From Meconema thalassinum (taxonomy: Eukaryota; Arthropoda; Insecta; Orthoptera; Tettigoniidae): a stretch of 64,000 nucleotides of DNA. Below are positions 25,013 through 36,344 of the stretch, piece by piece. The translations under genes and the position numbers were made by a program. The stretch spans positions 161,802,911 through 161,866,910 of the forward strand of contig OX336399.1 of assembly GCA_946902985.2 (NCBI GenBank), in the 5' to 3' direction. The notes beneath the pieces were generated by a model, which was not told the DNA's origin, did no database searches, and saw only the letters and a program-made list of their open reading frames with translations. Positions within the stretch are counted from its first letter, which is position 1, and each line of letters begins with the position of its first letter.

Positions 25013-25150
25013 GGGAAGGACGTGACCGTGGAATGCATCCCAGCTTTTGCCAGGAGTTGAAAAGGGAACCACGGAAAACCACTTCCAGTATGGCAGATAC
25101 AGGAATCGAACCCTGACTTCCAGAATGACGCCAAGAATGCTAGCTGCTAC
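25013..25150 (-). mobile_element. SINE fragment carrying the shared ttttccgtggt block
   Basis: On the minus strand it contains a degenerate B box (ggttcgattcctg) followed by the ccatactggaagtggttttc segment and ccgtggttcccttttc. This is the central module also seen in family E and in the fragments near 28170, 28420 and 58600. The ends are not clear. Confidence 0.6.
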
Positions 25151-25176
25151 ATTACTTGGTGGGTTTCTACATAGAG

Positions 25177-25506
25177 CAGTGGTTCTTAACCGGTGGTCTG
25201 CGGACCGCAGGTGGTCCGTGGGAGAGAAGGGTCCACCAGCACGTATAAATAAGTGGCCAATAAATGGGGATTCCGAAAACGATGTGCGTTGAACGAGAAT
25301 CGTCCGAATGTATTCGCGGCGGTGACTATCAGCTTTTGAATTGATATATCTTTAAAATAAGCGTTATTGAGGAAGGGTTACGACTGATAAGGTGTATTGC
25401 GGTAGATGGGGAGGGGGAAGGGAGGGGTTGGAGGGGGGGGGGGGTCTGTACATGATTCAATTTCACGCTGAGTGGTCCGAAGACTTCTACGGGTTCAGAA
25501 CCACTG
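25177..25506. mobile_element. hAT-type MITE, 330 bp
   Basis: Terminal inverted repeats are CAGTGGTTCTTAACC at the left and GGTTCAGAACCACTG at the right. The 8-bp flanks are acatagag (25169-25176) and acatacag (25507-25514), which differ at one base. An 8-bp TSD and CAGTG-type TIRs are diagnostic for the hAT superfamily. The interior is non-coding and includes a G-rich tract at 25408-25444 that could form a quadruplex. Confidence 0.92.
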
Positions 25507-25514
25507 ACATACAG

Positions 25515-25843
25515 GAACTCTGGAGAATTCGGTTGCTCACACGAGCGAAACCGGATAGTTTATTAGAATGATGTGCAGATTGTATGTGACTACCTCAAGC
25601 TAATCCCACTTGTAGGAGAGAGTCATCTCATGTTGGAAGTGGGACAGGATGACATATTGGCACATGTCGAGTGCTTAGCACACACTCGTTGTTATTACGT
25701 TATCCACTCCATGGACCACTTAGTCCAACACCCACTTACTGGGTCAAGAGCCATAGGGTGCAATCGTGCGAGACAGTAGGATCAACCAATCTCTGAAGCC
25801 AGATCTACAGTATATTGACATAAGCCACAACATAACATAGAGA
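25515..25843. other. Unclassified intergenic DNA
   Basis: No recognised element. Short open frames only. Confidence 0.35.
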
Positions 25844-25910
25844 TTTTTAGCCTATTTTCATTTTACGAAAAAAAAAAAGAAAAAAAGAAGGCTTATGACA
25901 TCACCTTTTG

Positions 25911-25947
<37 letters not shown>

Positions 25948-27234
25948 CCGTCTGTCTGTGGGGTGTGTCCCTAATAACTTCTAAACGGCTGGAGTGATTT
26001 CATTGAAACTCTATATGGTCATAGTACTATTACGGCCGACCCGGTCAGTGCTCTTCAAATTTTATTACGTCTCTCCAATCTAGCATGGCGGCTGTGCGAA
26101 ATATTTCACCAGCATTCTATATCTCCCAAACTATTACTGATATCACCCTGAATATTTGTACGGTGAAAAAGGGCCCAAATAGAAGTTCACTTATGAGACA
26201 TTCAAAAACTTGTTAACTACAAAATTAACATGGCGGCCAAGCGAATTTGAAACTTTCAAATAGACTTTTCTCGCAATTTAACCATGCAAATGCAATGAAA
26301 CTTGCTACAGCAGTGGCATCTAATTTAGTTCAATTGTTTACACAACCTCAAGATGGCGGTTGTGCCAAATATTTCACCGGCATTCTATATATCCGAAACT
26401 ATTACCTATATCACCCTGAAATTTTGTACGGTGATAAAGGGCACTACCCAAAGTTTACCTATGAGACTTTCAAAAACCTGTTAACTACAAAACGAACATG
26501 GCGGCCAAGCGAATATGAAACATTTAAATAGACTTTCCTCGAGGTTTTACCATCCAAACGCAATGAAACTTGGCACAGAAAATGTCTTAAACACATCGTA
26601 ATGCACTAGCATCTACTGTAATTTAGTTCAACATAACCTCAAGATGGTGGCTGTGCGAAATATTTCACCGGCATTCTATATCTCCGAAACTATTACTGAT
26701 AGGCCTATCACGATGAACTTTTGTACGGTGGAAAAGGGCACTATTAGAAGTTCAGCTATGAGGCATCCAAAAACCTGTAAAATACAAAACGGACAGGCGG
26801 TCAAGCGAAAGTGAAACATTTCAATAGACTTTTCTCGCGCTTTGACCATCTGAGCGCATTGAAATTTGGCACAGTAAATGTTTATACACACTGTAATGCA
26901 CTAGCATCTAATGTATTTCAATTGTTCACATAACCTCAAGATGGCGGCTGTGCGCAATTTAAAATTAAGTTTTTATTTCTTGTGTATTAATCATGCGATC
27001 GAAGTGAACGTTTGAATAATGAACCTACGCAAAAATCGTCATCTAATAGTACATAACTCTATGGCCTACATATATAAAAATCCAACATGGGGACCAACCG
27101 AAATATTTAGACGGTTTTCAATATCTACGAATCTATTTCAGCAATCAAACTAAAATGTTGTATGTTGATACAGGTAATTAACTATGTAGGATATATGAAA
27201 ATAGGCTGTATAGTTCTTCACGGAACTACTTGTT
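25844..27234 (-). mobile_element. Family B element (B2)
   Basis: Minus-strand B copy of about 1.39 kb. On the plus strand it runs from tttttagcctattttca, through a (TG)n tract at 25915-25950 and repeated gatggcggctgtgcgaaat markers, to ggaactacttgtt. The 3' hairpin is partly replaced by an A-rich stretch at 25868-25887. Its 292-bp units are more degenerate than in B1. Confidence 0.82.
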
Positions 27235-27288
27235 AAGTTATAATCTCACCAAGCGCTTAGAGAAAACCAGAAACTTGGTAGGCAATAG

Positions 27289-27975
27289 AAAGAATTCATG
27301 ATGAAAATTAATAAATGCAAAACTAAAATATTTAAATTCAGTCGAAATAAATCTCAAAACTCCTATGGTCGTCAAATTGGCAGGTGAAAAGATAAAGGAA
27401 GTAGAAGATTTCTGTTATTTAGGAACTAAAATAACCAGTGATGGACGAAGCAAAGAAGATATAAAAAGTAGGTTGGCTCACGCAAGGAAAGCATTTCTAC
27501 AGAAAAGGAATCTGTTGACATCGAATATAGAATTATGTATTAAGAAGTCATTTTTGAAAGCCTTTGACTGGGGCGTGGCGCTCTATGGAAGTGAAACTTG
27601 GACTGTTGGCCTAGCAGAAAGGAAGAGAATAGAAGCGTTTGAAATGTGGTGTTACAGGAGAATGATGAAGATCAGATGGTAGATAGGGTAACAAATTAAG
27701 AGGTACTAAGACGAGTGGGAGAGGAGAGATGTTTCTGGTTATTGCTAATGGAGAGAAGAGATAGGTTGGTAGGACACATACTAGACACACAGGAATAGCA
27801 AACTTAGTTATAGAAGGAAGGGTTGAGGACAAGAACTGTAGGGGTAGAACAAGGTTAGAATATGTTAAACAGATTGCCTCGGATGTAGGGACTGGTAGTT
27901 ATGTAGAGATGAAACGATTAACTCAGGACAAGCCAAAATGCCAAAGACTCAAACACAAGAAAATGTAATCTAATA
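27289..27975 (+). pseudogene. RTE/BovB-like LINE, 5'-truncated copy
   Basis: Translation at 27365-27682 has DFCYLGTKITSDGRS, LYGSETWT and EAFEMWCYRRMMKI, the post-polymerase region of the same LINE as at 42965-45985. The homology starts at gaaagaattcatgatg, in the segment just after the FADD block, so polymerase and endonuclease are missing. Past 27682 the frame is broken, but RRDRLVGH-type and GRVEDKNCRG-type coding continues to about 27900. It ends with the 3' terminus that includes gactcaaaca. Confidence 0.88.
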
Positions 27976-28004
27976 TGATTTATACTGTTAGTCACCTTTC
28001 GCCG

Positions 28005-28275
28005 ATCATCCCATGGTGTAGTGATTAGCAATCTTTGTTACCATCCCTGAAGTCCGGAAACGATTCTCGACTCTGGTAAAAAAAAAACTGTTATGAGGGC
28101 TGCAACGGGTTACACTCAGTCAGAAGAGGCAGATCTCAGAACAGGTGGGTTCGATTCCCACCTCAGCCTTGCTAGGAGTGGTTTTCTGTGGTCTCCAACT
28201 TCTACTACAGGAATTTACCGGGAAGGTTCCTTAATTAGGCCCAATCCTAACCTTAATTACAAATACAGTCACTGT
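28005..28275 (+). mobile_element. Degenerate tRNA-headed SINE
   Basis: An A-box-like tggtgtagtgattag and a degenerate B box (gattctcgactc) are followed by a gggttacactcag segment, then gggttcgattcccacctcag and the aggagtggttttctgtggt block. It belongs to the modular SINE group of family E but has a different head and a diverged 3' part. Confidence 0.6.
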
Positions 28276-28319
28276 CTGCTAACCTGAGTCATTGTAATGA
28301 CTGTACTAGTGTATTTGTA

Positions 28320-28500
28320 GCTGAGGCTATGATTTGGAAGAAGGCGGCTGTAGCCGTAAGTAAGGACCCATACCGGCGGCATTTGCCTGGAGTAGAAGTG
28401 GGAAACCACTTCCAGAATGGCTGAGGTAGGAATCTCGAACGCACCCCTACTCAGTTTTGCCTCACGAGGCTGAGTGAACCCCGTTCCAGCCCTCTGACAA
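28320..28500 (-). mobile_element. SINE fragment, minus strand
   Basis: Contains, on the minus strand, the ctggaacggggttcactcag segment and the ccattctggaagtggtttcc block, followed by a gccggtatgggtcc segment. It matches the body of family E with some rearrangement of the 3' part. Confidence 0.65.
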
Positions 28501-28574
28501 TATATAATATGTATGTTGGGAATTGAACACAGGACCTTTGGAACCAGAGTCTCAATAAGTATCCCAAGACCACA

Positions 28575-28803
28575 AAAGGTGGTGAAAGATAGAAAGGACG
28601 AAAGAAGTAAAGAAAGAGAGAAAGAAAGGAAGAAAGAAATAAGAAAGAAAACTAGAATCGAAGAAAGAGAGGAAGAAAGAAAGAAAGGTAGGATAAAAGA
28701 AAGAAAGAAAGAAAGAGAGAGAGATAGAAAAAAGAAAGGAAGAAAGAGAGGAAGAAAGAAAGATAGGATAAAAGAAAGAAAGAAAGAAAGATAGATGGGG
28801 TAA

Positions 28804-28838
<35 letters not shown>

Positions 28839-28940
28839 GAAGAAAGAAAAAAGAAAGAGAGGAAGAAAGAAAGATAGGATAAAAGAAAGAAAGAAAGAAA
28901 GAAAGAGAGGGAGAAAGAAAAAAAGAAAGGAAGAAAGAGA

Positions 28941-28981
<41 letters not shown>

Positions 28982-28986
28982 GATAA

Positions 28987-29025
<39 letters not shown>

Positions 29026-29318
29026 GAAGGATGAGAGGAAGAAAGAAAAAAGAAAGGAAGAAAGAGAGGAAGAAAGAAAGGGTAAAAGAAAGAAAGAAAG
29101 AAAGAAAGAAAAAAGAAAGGAAGAAAGAGAGGAAGAAAGAAAGAAAGAAAGAAAGAAAGAGAAAGAAAGAAAGATATGATAAAAGAAAGAAAGAAAGAAA
29201 GAAAGGAAGAAAGAGAGGAAGAAAGAAAGAATGATAGGATGAAAGAAAGAAAGAAAGAAAGAAAGAAAGGAAGAAAGAGAGGAAGAAAGAGAGGAAGAAA
29301 GAAAGAAAGATAGGATAA

Positions 29319-29358
<40 letters not shown>

Positions 29359-29484
29359 ACGAAAGAAAGAAAACAAAAATCGAAGAAAGAGAGAAAGAAG
29401 GACAGAAAGAAAGAAAATAGAAAGGAAGAAAAACAGGAAGAAAAAAGAAAGGAAGAAAGAGAGGAAGAAAGAAAGATAGGATAA

Positions 29485-29520
<36 letters not shown>

Positions 29521-29638
29521 GAGGAAGATAGGATAAAAGAAAGAAAGAAAGAAAGAAAGGAAGGAAGAAATATAGGAAGAAAGAAAGAATGATAGGATGA
29601 AAGAAAGAAAGAAAGAAAGAAAGAAAGGAAGAAAGAGA

Positions 29639-29683
<45 letters not shown>

Positions 29684-29688
29684 GATAA

Positions 29689-29728
<40 letters not shown>

Positions 29729-29818
29729 AAACAAGAATCGAAGAAAGAGAGAAAGAAAGACAGGAAGAAAGAAAAAAGAAAGGAAGAAAAACAGGAAGAA
29801 AGAAAGAAAGATAGAAAG
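28575..29818 (+). repeat. Polypurine (GAAA)n-type microsatellite, 1.24 kb
   Basis: Almost every base on the plus strand is A or G. The repeat is irregular GAAA with interspersed gaggaagaaa and, roughly every 55-160 bp, a gataggataaaag-type marker (for example near 28762, 28876, 28977, 29311, 29473, 29526 and 29681), so short blocks have themselves been duplicated. The long open frames read through it (Phe/Leu/Ser-rich on minus, Lys/Glu/Arg-rich on plus) are artefacts of composition. Confidence 0.95.
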
Positions 29819-29849
29819 TAGATCCTTTATGGTGGCAATAGCTCCGGTG

Positions 29850-30110
29850 AAGCTTTCAGTCCTGACCACAAAATCCATTTTAACCGTTGAAGGCTAAAGA
29901 AAGTCACCGATACTACGTGAACACTAAGCCTGTCATCAATTCCCAGTTTTATCTTCCACTTTTGATCCTTTATTGCCTGAGAAAGTTCCCAGACATCTTC
30001 ATCGTTACATGAATATCCTGGAATGCTAATTGCTTCACTCCAAACACGTCTTAATGTGCTCTCATCAAGGATATTGTATTACTCCAGTCGAGGGAAAGTC
30101 TTTTGGAAAC
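29850..30110 (-). other. Unrecognised possible exon or transposon remnant
   Basis: On the minus strand one frame without an ATG is open for at least 60 codons (about 30070 down to 29880), with a mixed-composition peptide including PGYSCNDEDVWELSQ and DRLSVHVVSV. I recognise no family. It lies immediately left of the hAT element and could be part of the sequence it inserted into. Confidence 0.25.
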
Positions 30111-30118
30111 AGTTTCAG

Positions 30119-33100
30119 CAGGGGCGGCTCCAGGCCAACACAAGGGGTGGTGCCAAGTAAAAAAATACGAAAATATAGGTATTTACATAACATGATAGCA
30201 GAGCTGTCCACTTACTCATTTCTCACCAAGGGTTCGATTTCCGATGTATAAAATTGCATAGGTAAAACTTATAAATCCATTCAACATTGGGAATGGGCAG
30301 TATTAGGTGTGGTAAACCCTGTGCTGTTGACTGGTATAGATATGAAAATGAACTAGCTCTGTATCGCGATCGGCGTACGAAAACTCTCACAATAATGGTA
30401 GAACGATGTCTCTCGCAGTGAAAGTCTTAATCACACTTCAATATTTAAAACAAAATAAAATAACAGTTGGATAAAATCTTACTCACCCATTGCTGCAATG
30501 AATGATCTTAAGACGTCGTCACTGTCCACTTAAAATGAGCGGTAAACCAGGTCCATTCTGCGATCCTTTTTACTTGAAAATCGTTCCATGACTTTCTTGT
30601 TAAAATTGTCAATGTTATTGACAAAACGCTTCTCACAGGACAGCATGCCTAATGCTGTCAGTCTTTCTTCTTTCATGGTGTTCCTCAGGAACGTCTTGAC
30701 TCTTTTCATCAGCGAAAAACAGCGTTCAGCTTCTTCAGTTGTCATCGGCATGGTAATTAACAGTTTCAACAGTTTAACAGTTTCTTGAAACGTGTCACTT
30801 AACTCGTCGTCCAGAATTAACATGAGAAATGGTACAGCACCAGAAACAGATCTCAGTTCTGGCCTGGAGAAGCAGACCTGTAGCTCACTTTTAAGTTTTT
30901 TCTCTTCTAGAAACGGGTATGCTTTGACCATTTCAGAGAGGTGTAGGTCAGGAAAATTTAGTTCAAATGAATCAAATTCGGCAACATCAAACAAGTTCGT
31001 TGCAACCAGATGTCCCGTAAACTGAAATCGAGATCGTATTTCCAATAAAATTGTATCGCATACTTCTACAGCTTCCCTTTTTTGCTGTCAGAAAGCACAG
31101 TGTCGGTACGTCTTCTCTTTAGTGGAACGGTTTCGCTATCATTTCGAATTTCAATCTCGACTTCTTCGATTAGTGTGTCAATTTGTTGGCGTATTGATTG
31201 CATACAGGCTTCAAAGTGTTGCAGACTTTGACGCACTTTCACTGGGTCAATCTTCTTCTTTTGTAGCTGGTTGAAAAGTATCTCAACGTGTGGCATTACC
31301 TTATGAAAAAACGTTAGCCAAAATACAAAGTTTACTTCATTCAGCAGTAGTTCGTAAGCACTGGCTTGAGCGAGGGTAGATTGCATTCTTATGTCATCAC
31401 GGTTTCCTATCGACTGCATAACATCAATGAGATCTTTCCTGTGTTCAAACACCGTTCTCACTCCACGAGAATGAAAGTTCCATCGCGTTTGAGAAGCTCG
31501 AGGTAACCTCCTCTGGACAATTTCATCTAAAATTTGTGTGCGTTGCGAAGAGTTTGAAAAAAATGAGCATATACCTGATAGATTTGCAAAAAAAATGCGT
31601 ACTTGACGATTGATTGACGCTGCCTTAGACATAATTAAATTCATTTGATGGGCGTAACAATGAATATAATTAGCGTATGGGTACTTGTCTCTTACTTGCT
31701 TCTGTACGCCATTTAAACCACCACTCATAACGGACGCGCCATCAAAGCTTTGAGCAATTAGCTTATTACAGTCATTTCCAATAATTAATTGTAGTTCGTG
31801 TAGTATGCAGTTTGAGATTGCATTTGAGTCATGTCCATCGGGGTTAATAAATTTCCAGAATCTCTCAACTGGCTTTCCCTTAACTATGTATCGTAGCACG
31901 ATTACTAATTGAAACTGATTGGACACGTCAGTAGTTTCATCCGCAATGACCGCTATGTATTCAACAGTTTTGATTTCTTTAAGAACTTCTTCGTGATATA
32001 CTTCTAACATGCATCCAAGTAACTCGTTCTGTATTGTTTTTGATGTGTATTTCGTAGCAGATGCGGTATATTGAGAACGACCGAGGTGTTCCTTGAGGTC
32101 ATGATCTAGCTCGGCACTGAACTGAATTAACTCCTTAAAAATACCTTTGTTTTCAAACTCATCGCTTTCATTATGCCCCCTTAAGGCCAATTCCAAGGCG
32201 CCGCAAAATCGTATACAATTAATTATAAGATTTAAAACATAGCGGTTCTTATCAACTTGCTCATTGTGTTTTGCAATGGCTTCCCTATACTGCGAACTCA
32301 ATTGGGTTTGAATGTTTACCTTGCCTAGCATGGACAAACTCATTACATTGTTCATGTGGTCTTTCGATTTCTCGTGAGCTTTCATCTTTTCCCATATGTG
32401 AACTATATCTGTAACACCACCCTTTGACCAGTTGAATTCGCCTTCGAAAAGTACGCATGGGAAGCAGAATAGCGCACCCTTTTCCTCGCAGCCACACAGC
32501 CATTTATTTTTGTTATATAAATCTTTGTTGAACTTCCTGGACCTATGAACTTTGGCACTTTTTTGTACGTAATTGATATTCAAGTCTGGGGTTGGTCTAC
32601 CTAATTGTTTAACTTGAATTTTGTCATCATACGGCAATGAAGAAAATGGTCTATTCAACAAAGCACTAATCTTATTCATGTTTGACTATTAACAGATATA
32701 TACACTAATCTTGATAGTCAACATTTCACATCGGGACTTACCGATAATATATACAATAAGAAAATAAAAAGAAACATTTCCACTACTCAACCATGAACCA
32801 TTCACTCACGATTTCACGAATAGCGCGCAATAGCCTACAACACAAACTCTCTAAAACCTTGTAATAACTCACTAAAAATAACCACGAACCGTCAAGAACT
32901 GAAGACAGCCAACATACTGCATTTCGCGCGAAATCTTCCAGACCTGACAGGTGCAGGTGGTTCATCAACCATTCATTTTTAGCTACCGAGATTAATCCGT
33001 GAAGCCTGTACATGTAATCATGATCGTACTTTTTTCTCTTTTATTCCCTTAGTTATTCACTTTACCAGAGAAGGAATTATTAAATACATATTATATTCAC

Positions 33101-33699
33101 TATTTATTAGGTCAAGTATAGATTTCGAATGTTGTATGCAGAGCCCTCTTTTAGAGAAGCCTAGAATTAATATTCTTTGTGTGAGAGCGATTAGTTGTCA
33201 GTTTGTGTCAACGAACCCACCCCCCACGCCAATAACCAATGAGTGTTAAATTACTTCCAGGCCATTGGTCTACACCCTCTTATGCTCCTCCCCTCGTGAC
33301 AGACAGGTTTAGCAAAGGTGCAGTACCTCTTAATGCCCGGTAGATGGCATTGCAATTTACTTTCTGTGCTGCCACGAGCCAGCCTGCATCCGGCACGGAG
33401 TCCTGTTTATTTCCCCATAGCCAGTGACGGGAGAGGTTATGAAAAGGATCGTAAATTGAACTGCGCATGCGTCAACCGTGCCGCTTAGACCGTACCACGA
33501 CATATCACAGGCGGGAAGATGGAATCAGTGATCATACTCTACGGACGGAATATTTAAACTACTAAGTAATTTGAAACTAATTAAATACCAGTATTAAATT
33601 GTAGACGTTTGAAATTATTCTTTCAGGACTATGAATAATTAGTTTTCTCGTTGAGGGCAGTGCCATGGCACGGTGGCACTACGCCTAGAGCCGCCCCTG
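30119..33699 (-). mobile_element. hAT transposon, structurally complete (3,581 bp)
   Basis: Terminal inverted repeats: CAGGGGCGGCTCCAGGC at 30119 and its inverted partner, with one mismatch, ending at 33699 (gcctagagccgcccctg). The flanking 8-bp target duplication is agtttcag (30111-30118) and agtttcac (33700-33707), 7 of 8 matching. The interior carries one minus-strand transposase (30530-32679). The long 5' region (32680-33640) has no further coding sequence that I can defend. TIRs, TSD length and the encoded protein all agree with the hAT superfamily. Confidence 0.95.
30530..32679 (-). pseudogene. hAT transposase, ZMYM1/TTF-type, one frameshift
   Basis: The protein begins at the ATG ending at 32679 and reads 537 codons to 31066, then continues in another frame to 30530. 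From N to C it has a TTF-type zinc finger (WLCGCEEKGALFCFPC, residues about 60-77), the catalytic DETTD (about residue 250), the second acidic motif SFDGAS, a CYAHQMNL (C..H) motif, and a C-terminal hAT dimerisation region with PMTTEEAERCFSLMKRVK, where the last catalytic Glu lies. Length (about 700 aa when both parts are counted) fits ZMYM1-like hAT transposases. The frame break is at a run of six A followed by GGG (about 31078-31086 in plus coordinates); loss of one A would explain it, and a sequencing error in the homopolymer is equally possible. All other key motifs look intact, so the copy is young or the break is an artefact. Confidence 0.9.
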
Positions 33700-33732
33700 A
33701 GTTTCACTCTACAAGCTTCATGTACTCAGTAG

Positions 33733-34165
33733 GGATGGAAAAATTTCGCTTAAGAAGCCAAGCGACTTGAGATGTGGCTCTACAGGAGAATGTTTCGAGT
33801 GCCATTGACGGATAAAATTACACACATTGACATTCTACACAAAATGAAGAAAGACAAATAAGTCCTGAAAACAAGAAAATGCAGAAAGCTACAATATTTA
33901 GGTTATGTAATGAGGAATGGCTACAGGTATAAACTGCTGCAGAACATTCTTCAAGGAAAGATTCCTGGTAAAAGAGGACGGGGAATAAGAACATCTTGGC
34001 TTGGAAACTTAAGAACATGGAGTGAAGAACCATTCAGAACCTCCAAAACTAACATTACTATGATGGTCAGCAACATTCGGAACGGATATGCACAAGAAGA
34101 AGAAGTTCACCGAAACACACTTCTACAGCAGCAAATAATGATAATGATAATAATAATAATAAGGC
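33733..34165 (+). pseudogene. RTE-like LINE, C-terminal fragment
   Basis: Coding remnants include MWLYRRMFRVP, KLQYLGYVMRN and LQGKIPGKRGRGIRTSWL, the basic C-terminus common to RTE/BovB-type LINEs. An in-frame stop and frameshift occur around 33860. It ends in a (AAT/GAT)n tail at about 34136-34162, the usual 3' terminus of these LINEs. It is a different family from the LINE at 42965-45985. Confidence 0.75.
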
Positions 34166-34627
34166 CAATCTTGGGCCCGGTCAAGGAACGAGGAGAGTAT
34201 AGAAGACGACACTACCATGAACTTTATCTACATCTGGAGAAAATAACGGACACCATACGCTAAAGAAGACTCTCCTTTTATGGTCATTCAACACGAATGA
34301 GCTCCGGAAGATGGTCCAATCGAATCTGTGCCTACTTTGTGGAAAAGAAAACCAAAGGTTTACAGAGGAGGAAAAAGACCTTCAAGAACTGGGGATATCA
34401 CATGAGGACAACTTGGAACGTGACTCTTTGAAGAAGAAACTTGGGGAAAGACTGAGTTTTCTGCCAAACCCTATATTGAAAACCGGCAAGAAGTGGACCG
34501 AAGAACGAAAAGAAGCTCACCGAAGAAGAATGCGCGAATACTGGGCCAATGTGAAAGAACGAGGGTGAAGGCAGTAGAAATAACTTGGTCCATAGAAGAC
34601 CGAAACGATTATAAGAAAAAGAAATAA
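34166..34627 (+). pseudogene. LINE C-terminal fragment (RKRRL-type)
   Basis: Scattered frames give HYHELYLHLEKITDTIR, RRLSFYGHSTRM and SGPKNEKKLTEEE-type sequence followed by an EYW-like end. This matches the end of the LINE proteins also seen at 36345, 37386, 38200 and 42351 in this window. Several stops and frameshifts are present. The catalytic RT is absent. Confidence 0.65.
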
Positions 34628-36305
34628 GGCCAATTATTTGGCGAGACCACTGGTTTCATGTTGGCTATACAAGACAGAGTCATTCCTACAAGGAATTACA
34701 AGAGGTTCATCTTAAAGCAGACTGAAGTTGAGGATAAGTGTCGTAAATGCCGCAAGCATAGTTAAACCTTGGATCACATTATCGGTGGATGTTCAACCTT
34801 GGAAAATATGGACTACACTGAGCGCTACTATAATGTTGCTAAGATCGAGCACATGGAGATGGCTAAAACTACGGGACTACTGTCGACCAAAATATTATGT
34901 GCACTCGAGTTTGAAGGTTGTTTGTGAAGTAACCAATAATCCTACAAAAAAATCCAATAACATCATTATTTTCGTCGTTATATTTTACGATATTTCATGT
35001 AGGTTTGGAAATTTAAATTTATATTGTAATATTTTTATCGCAGTTGGAACACAAAAAGTGCCCGTTTTTAAGCGTGTTTCAACCATGCGTCACATTTAAG
35101 AATTATTATCTCAGAAACCCGTCATCAGATCAAATTCAAATTTTAACACAATATACACAGGAATGTTTTATAAATGGTTTATTAATTTCAAAATTGTATA
35201 TATCCAAGAAACAAAGTTGTTATCATTTTTGTAAGGTAGCGTTTTCTCGGCTCGGGGTGGTTGGAAATCTACTGCTCAAGTCTAAGCTGCGTGAACCTGA
35301 GAGGAATGTGCATCGCGGACTATGAGAAACGGTGTTGACGAGTGATGAGGTTTCTCGGTCCGTGCATAGTACAGAACCAAATACATTGGTCGGTGACTCA
35401 CTGACTCATTCGTAACATCACACTGGTTTCAGAGAAGATCCTATGTTAGCAGTATTGGAATAGACGAGCATGTCAAGTAACACGGCGGGCTGCTAACAGG
35501 TCCTTCTCTTCTCGCCTGACCCTTCCCTGCTCTTTCTCCTCACCCCGCAAGTTCATAGAGCTTGGACTAGCACAGTAGTTCTTGGTCGCGTTGTAATCCT
35601 TGTACATCAAAATCTTATGCTGTATGACTATGGAATACGTAAATTAATTCACTTAATTTATATCAGTTTGTATTTGTACGGGAAACTAAGACATGGTTCA
35701 GCAGCTAGCCGATACGAGGAAAGCTGTACAGCGTTGCCGAGATGGAGCCCATCACTTCCGAGCGAGGCGCGCCATGATGCGTGCACATAATATTTTTTTC
35801 GACAGTAGATGACTCCTCGCTTTCGTATCATAAGTACCAACCAAGAGATGTTTCGGACAATAGAGCCCATATATTACACTGAGACAGAGGTCCGCACTGG
35901 CAAAACCATCAAAGCCAACCCACCTGATATTTTCCTCCTTGATCGGCAGAAGAAAGAAGCTGTGATAATCAACCACAACCTTCAAACAGCCCATGCCCAA
36001 AAGATCAACAAATACACCGAACTGGCCATTGAAGTACAGCAAATGTGGATGCTAAAGCAGGTTTACATCCGGCCTCTCATTATGTCTGCGACTGGAAATG
36101 TACCTTCAAGACTGGTGGACCAACTACAGTCGCACAAGCTGGGACAGATCAAATGTTGGTGATCTTGGACACTTGTCACACAGTGCGACGATTCTTAAAT
36201 GAAGAATGTACTCTGAAAGTGCTGACATTAGTCCGTGTTTTCAGTCAATATACCATGTTTAAATGAGGAATTTATGCATCTGTATAACAATGATAATAAT
36301 ATATA
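34628..36305 (+). pseudogene. LINE C-terminal domain fragment, split by an IR-bounded insertion
   Basis: 34650-34876 encodes TTGFMLAIQDRVIP, KCRKCRKHS and an HIIGGCS knuckle. 35809-36170 continues with NPPDIFLLDRQKKEAV, NHNLQTAHAQKINKYTELA and LIMSATGNVPSRL. Together these are the terminal region of a non-LTR retrotransposon whose C-terminus has a PDI..LD...K..YIID-type segment. The two halves are separated by 932 bp bounded by inverted repeats. It ends in a microsatellite-like AATAATATAT tail near 36290-36305. Confidence 0.72.
34877..35808. mobile_element. 932-bp insertion bounded by 28-bp inverted repeats
   Basis: Left arm 34877-34904 (ctactgtcgaccaaaatatt...) and right arm 35781-35808 are inverted copies with 2 mismatches in 28. 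They lie exactly where the flanking LINE coding sequence is interrupted. The interior is AT-rich on the left and mixed on the right, with no transposase. I could not find a target duplication. It may be a non-autonomous DNA transposon, or an inversion-duplication of LINE sequence. Confidence 0.55.
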
Positions 36306-36344
36306 TATGCCGTTGAAACAATAGTAATCGATGGTCATTCCAAG

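Noticed and set aside
28552..29878. Long Phe/Leu/Ser-rich and Lys/Arg/Glu-rich open frames
   Set aside because: They are readings of a GAAA-type microsatellite and reflect its base composition only.
32783..33013. Second gene in the hAT element (76-codon minus frame)
   Set aside because: No recognisable domain, and the frame is short; it lies in the 5' region of the transposon.
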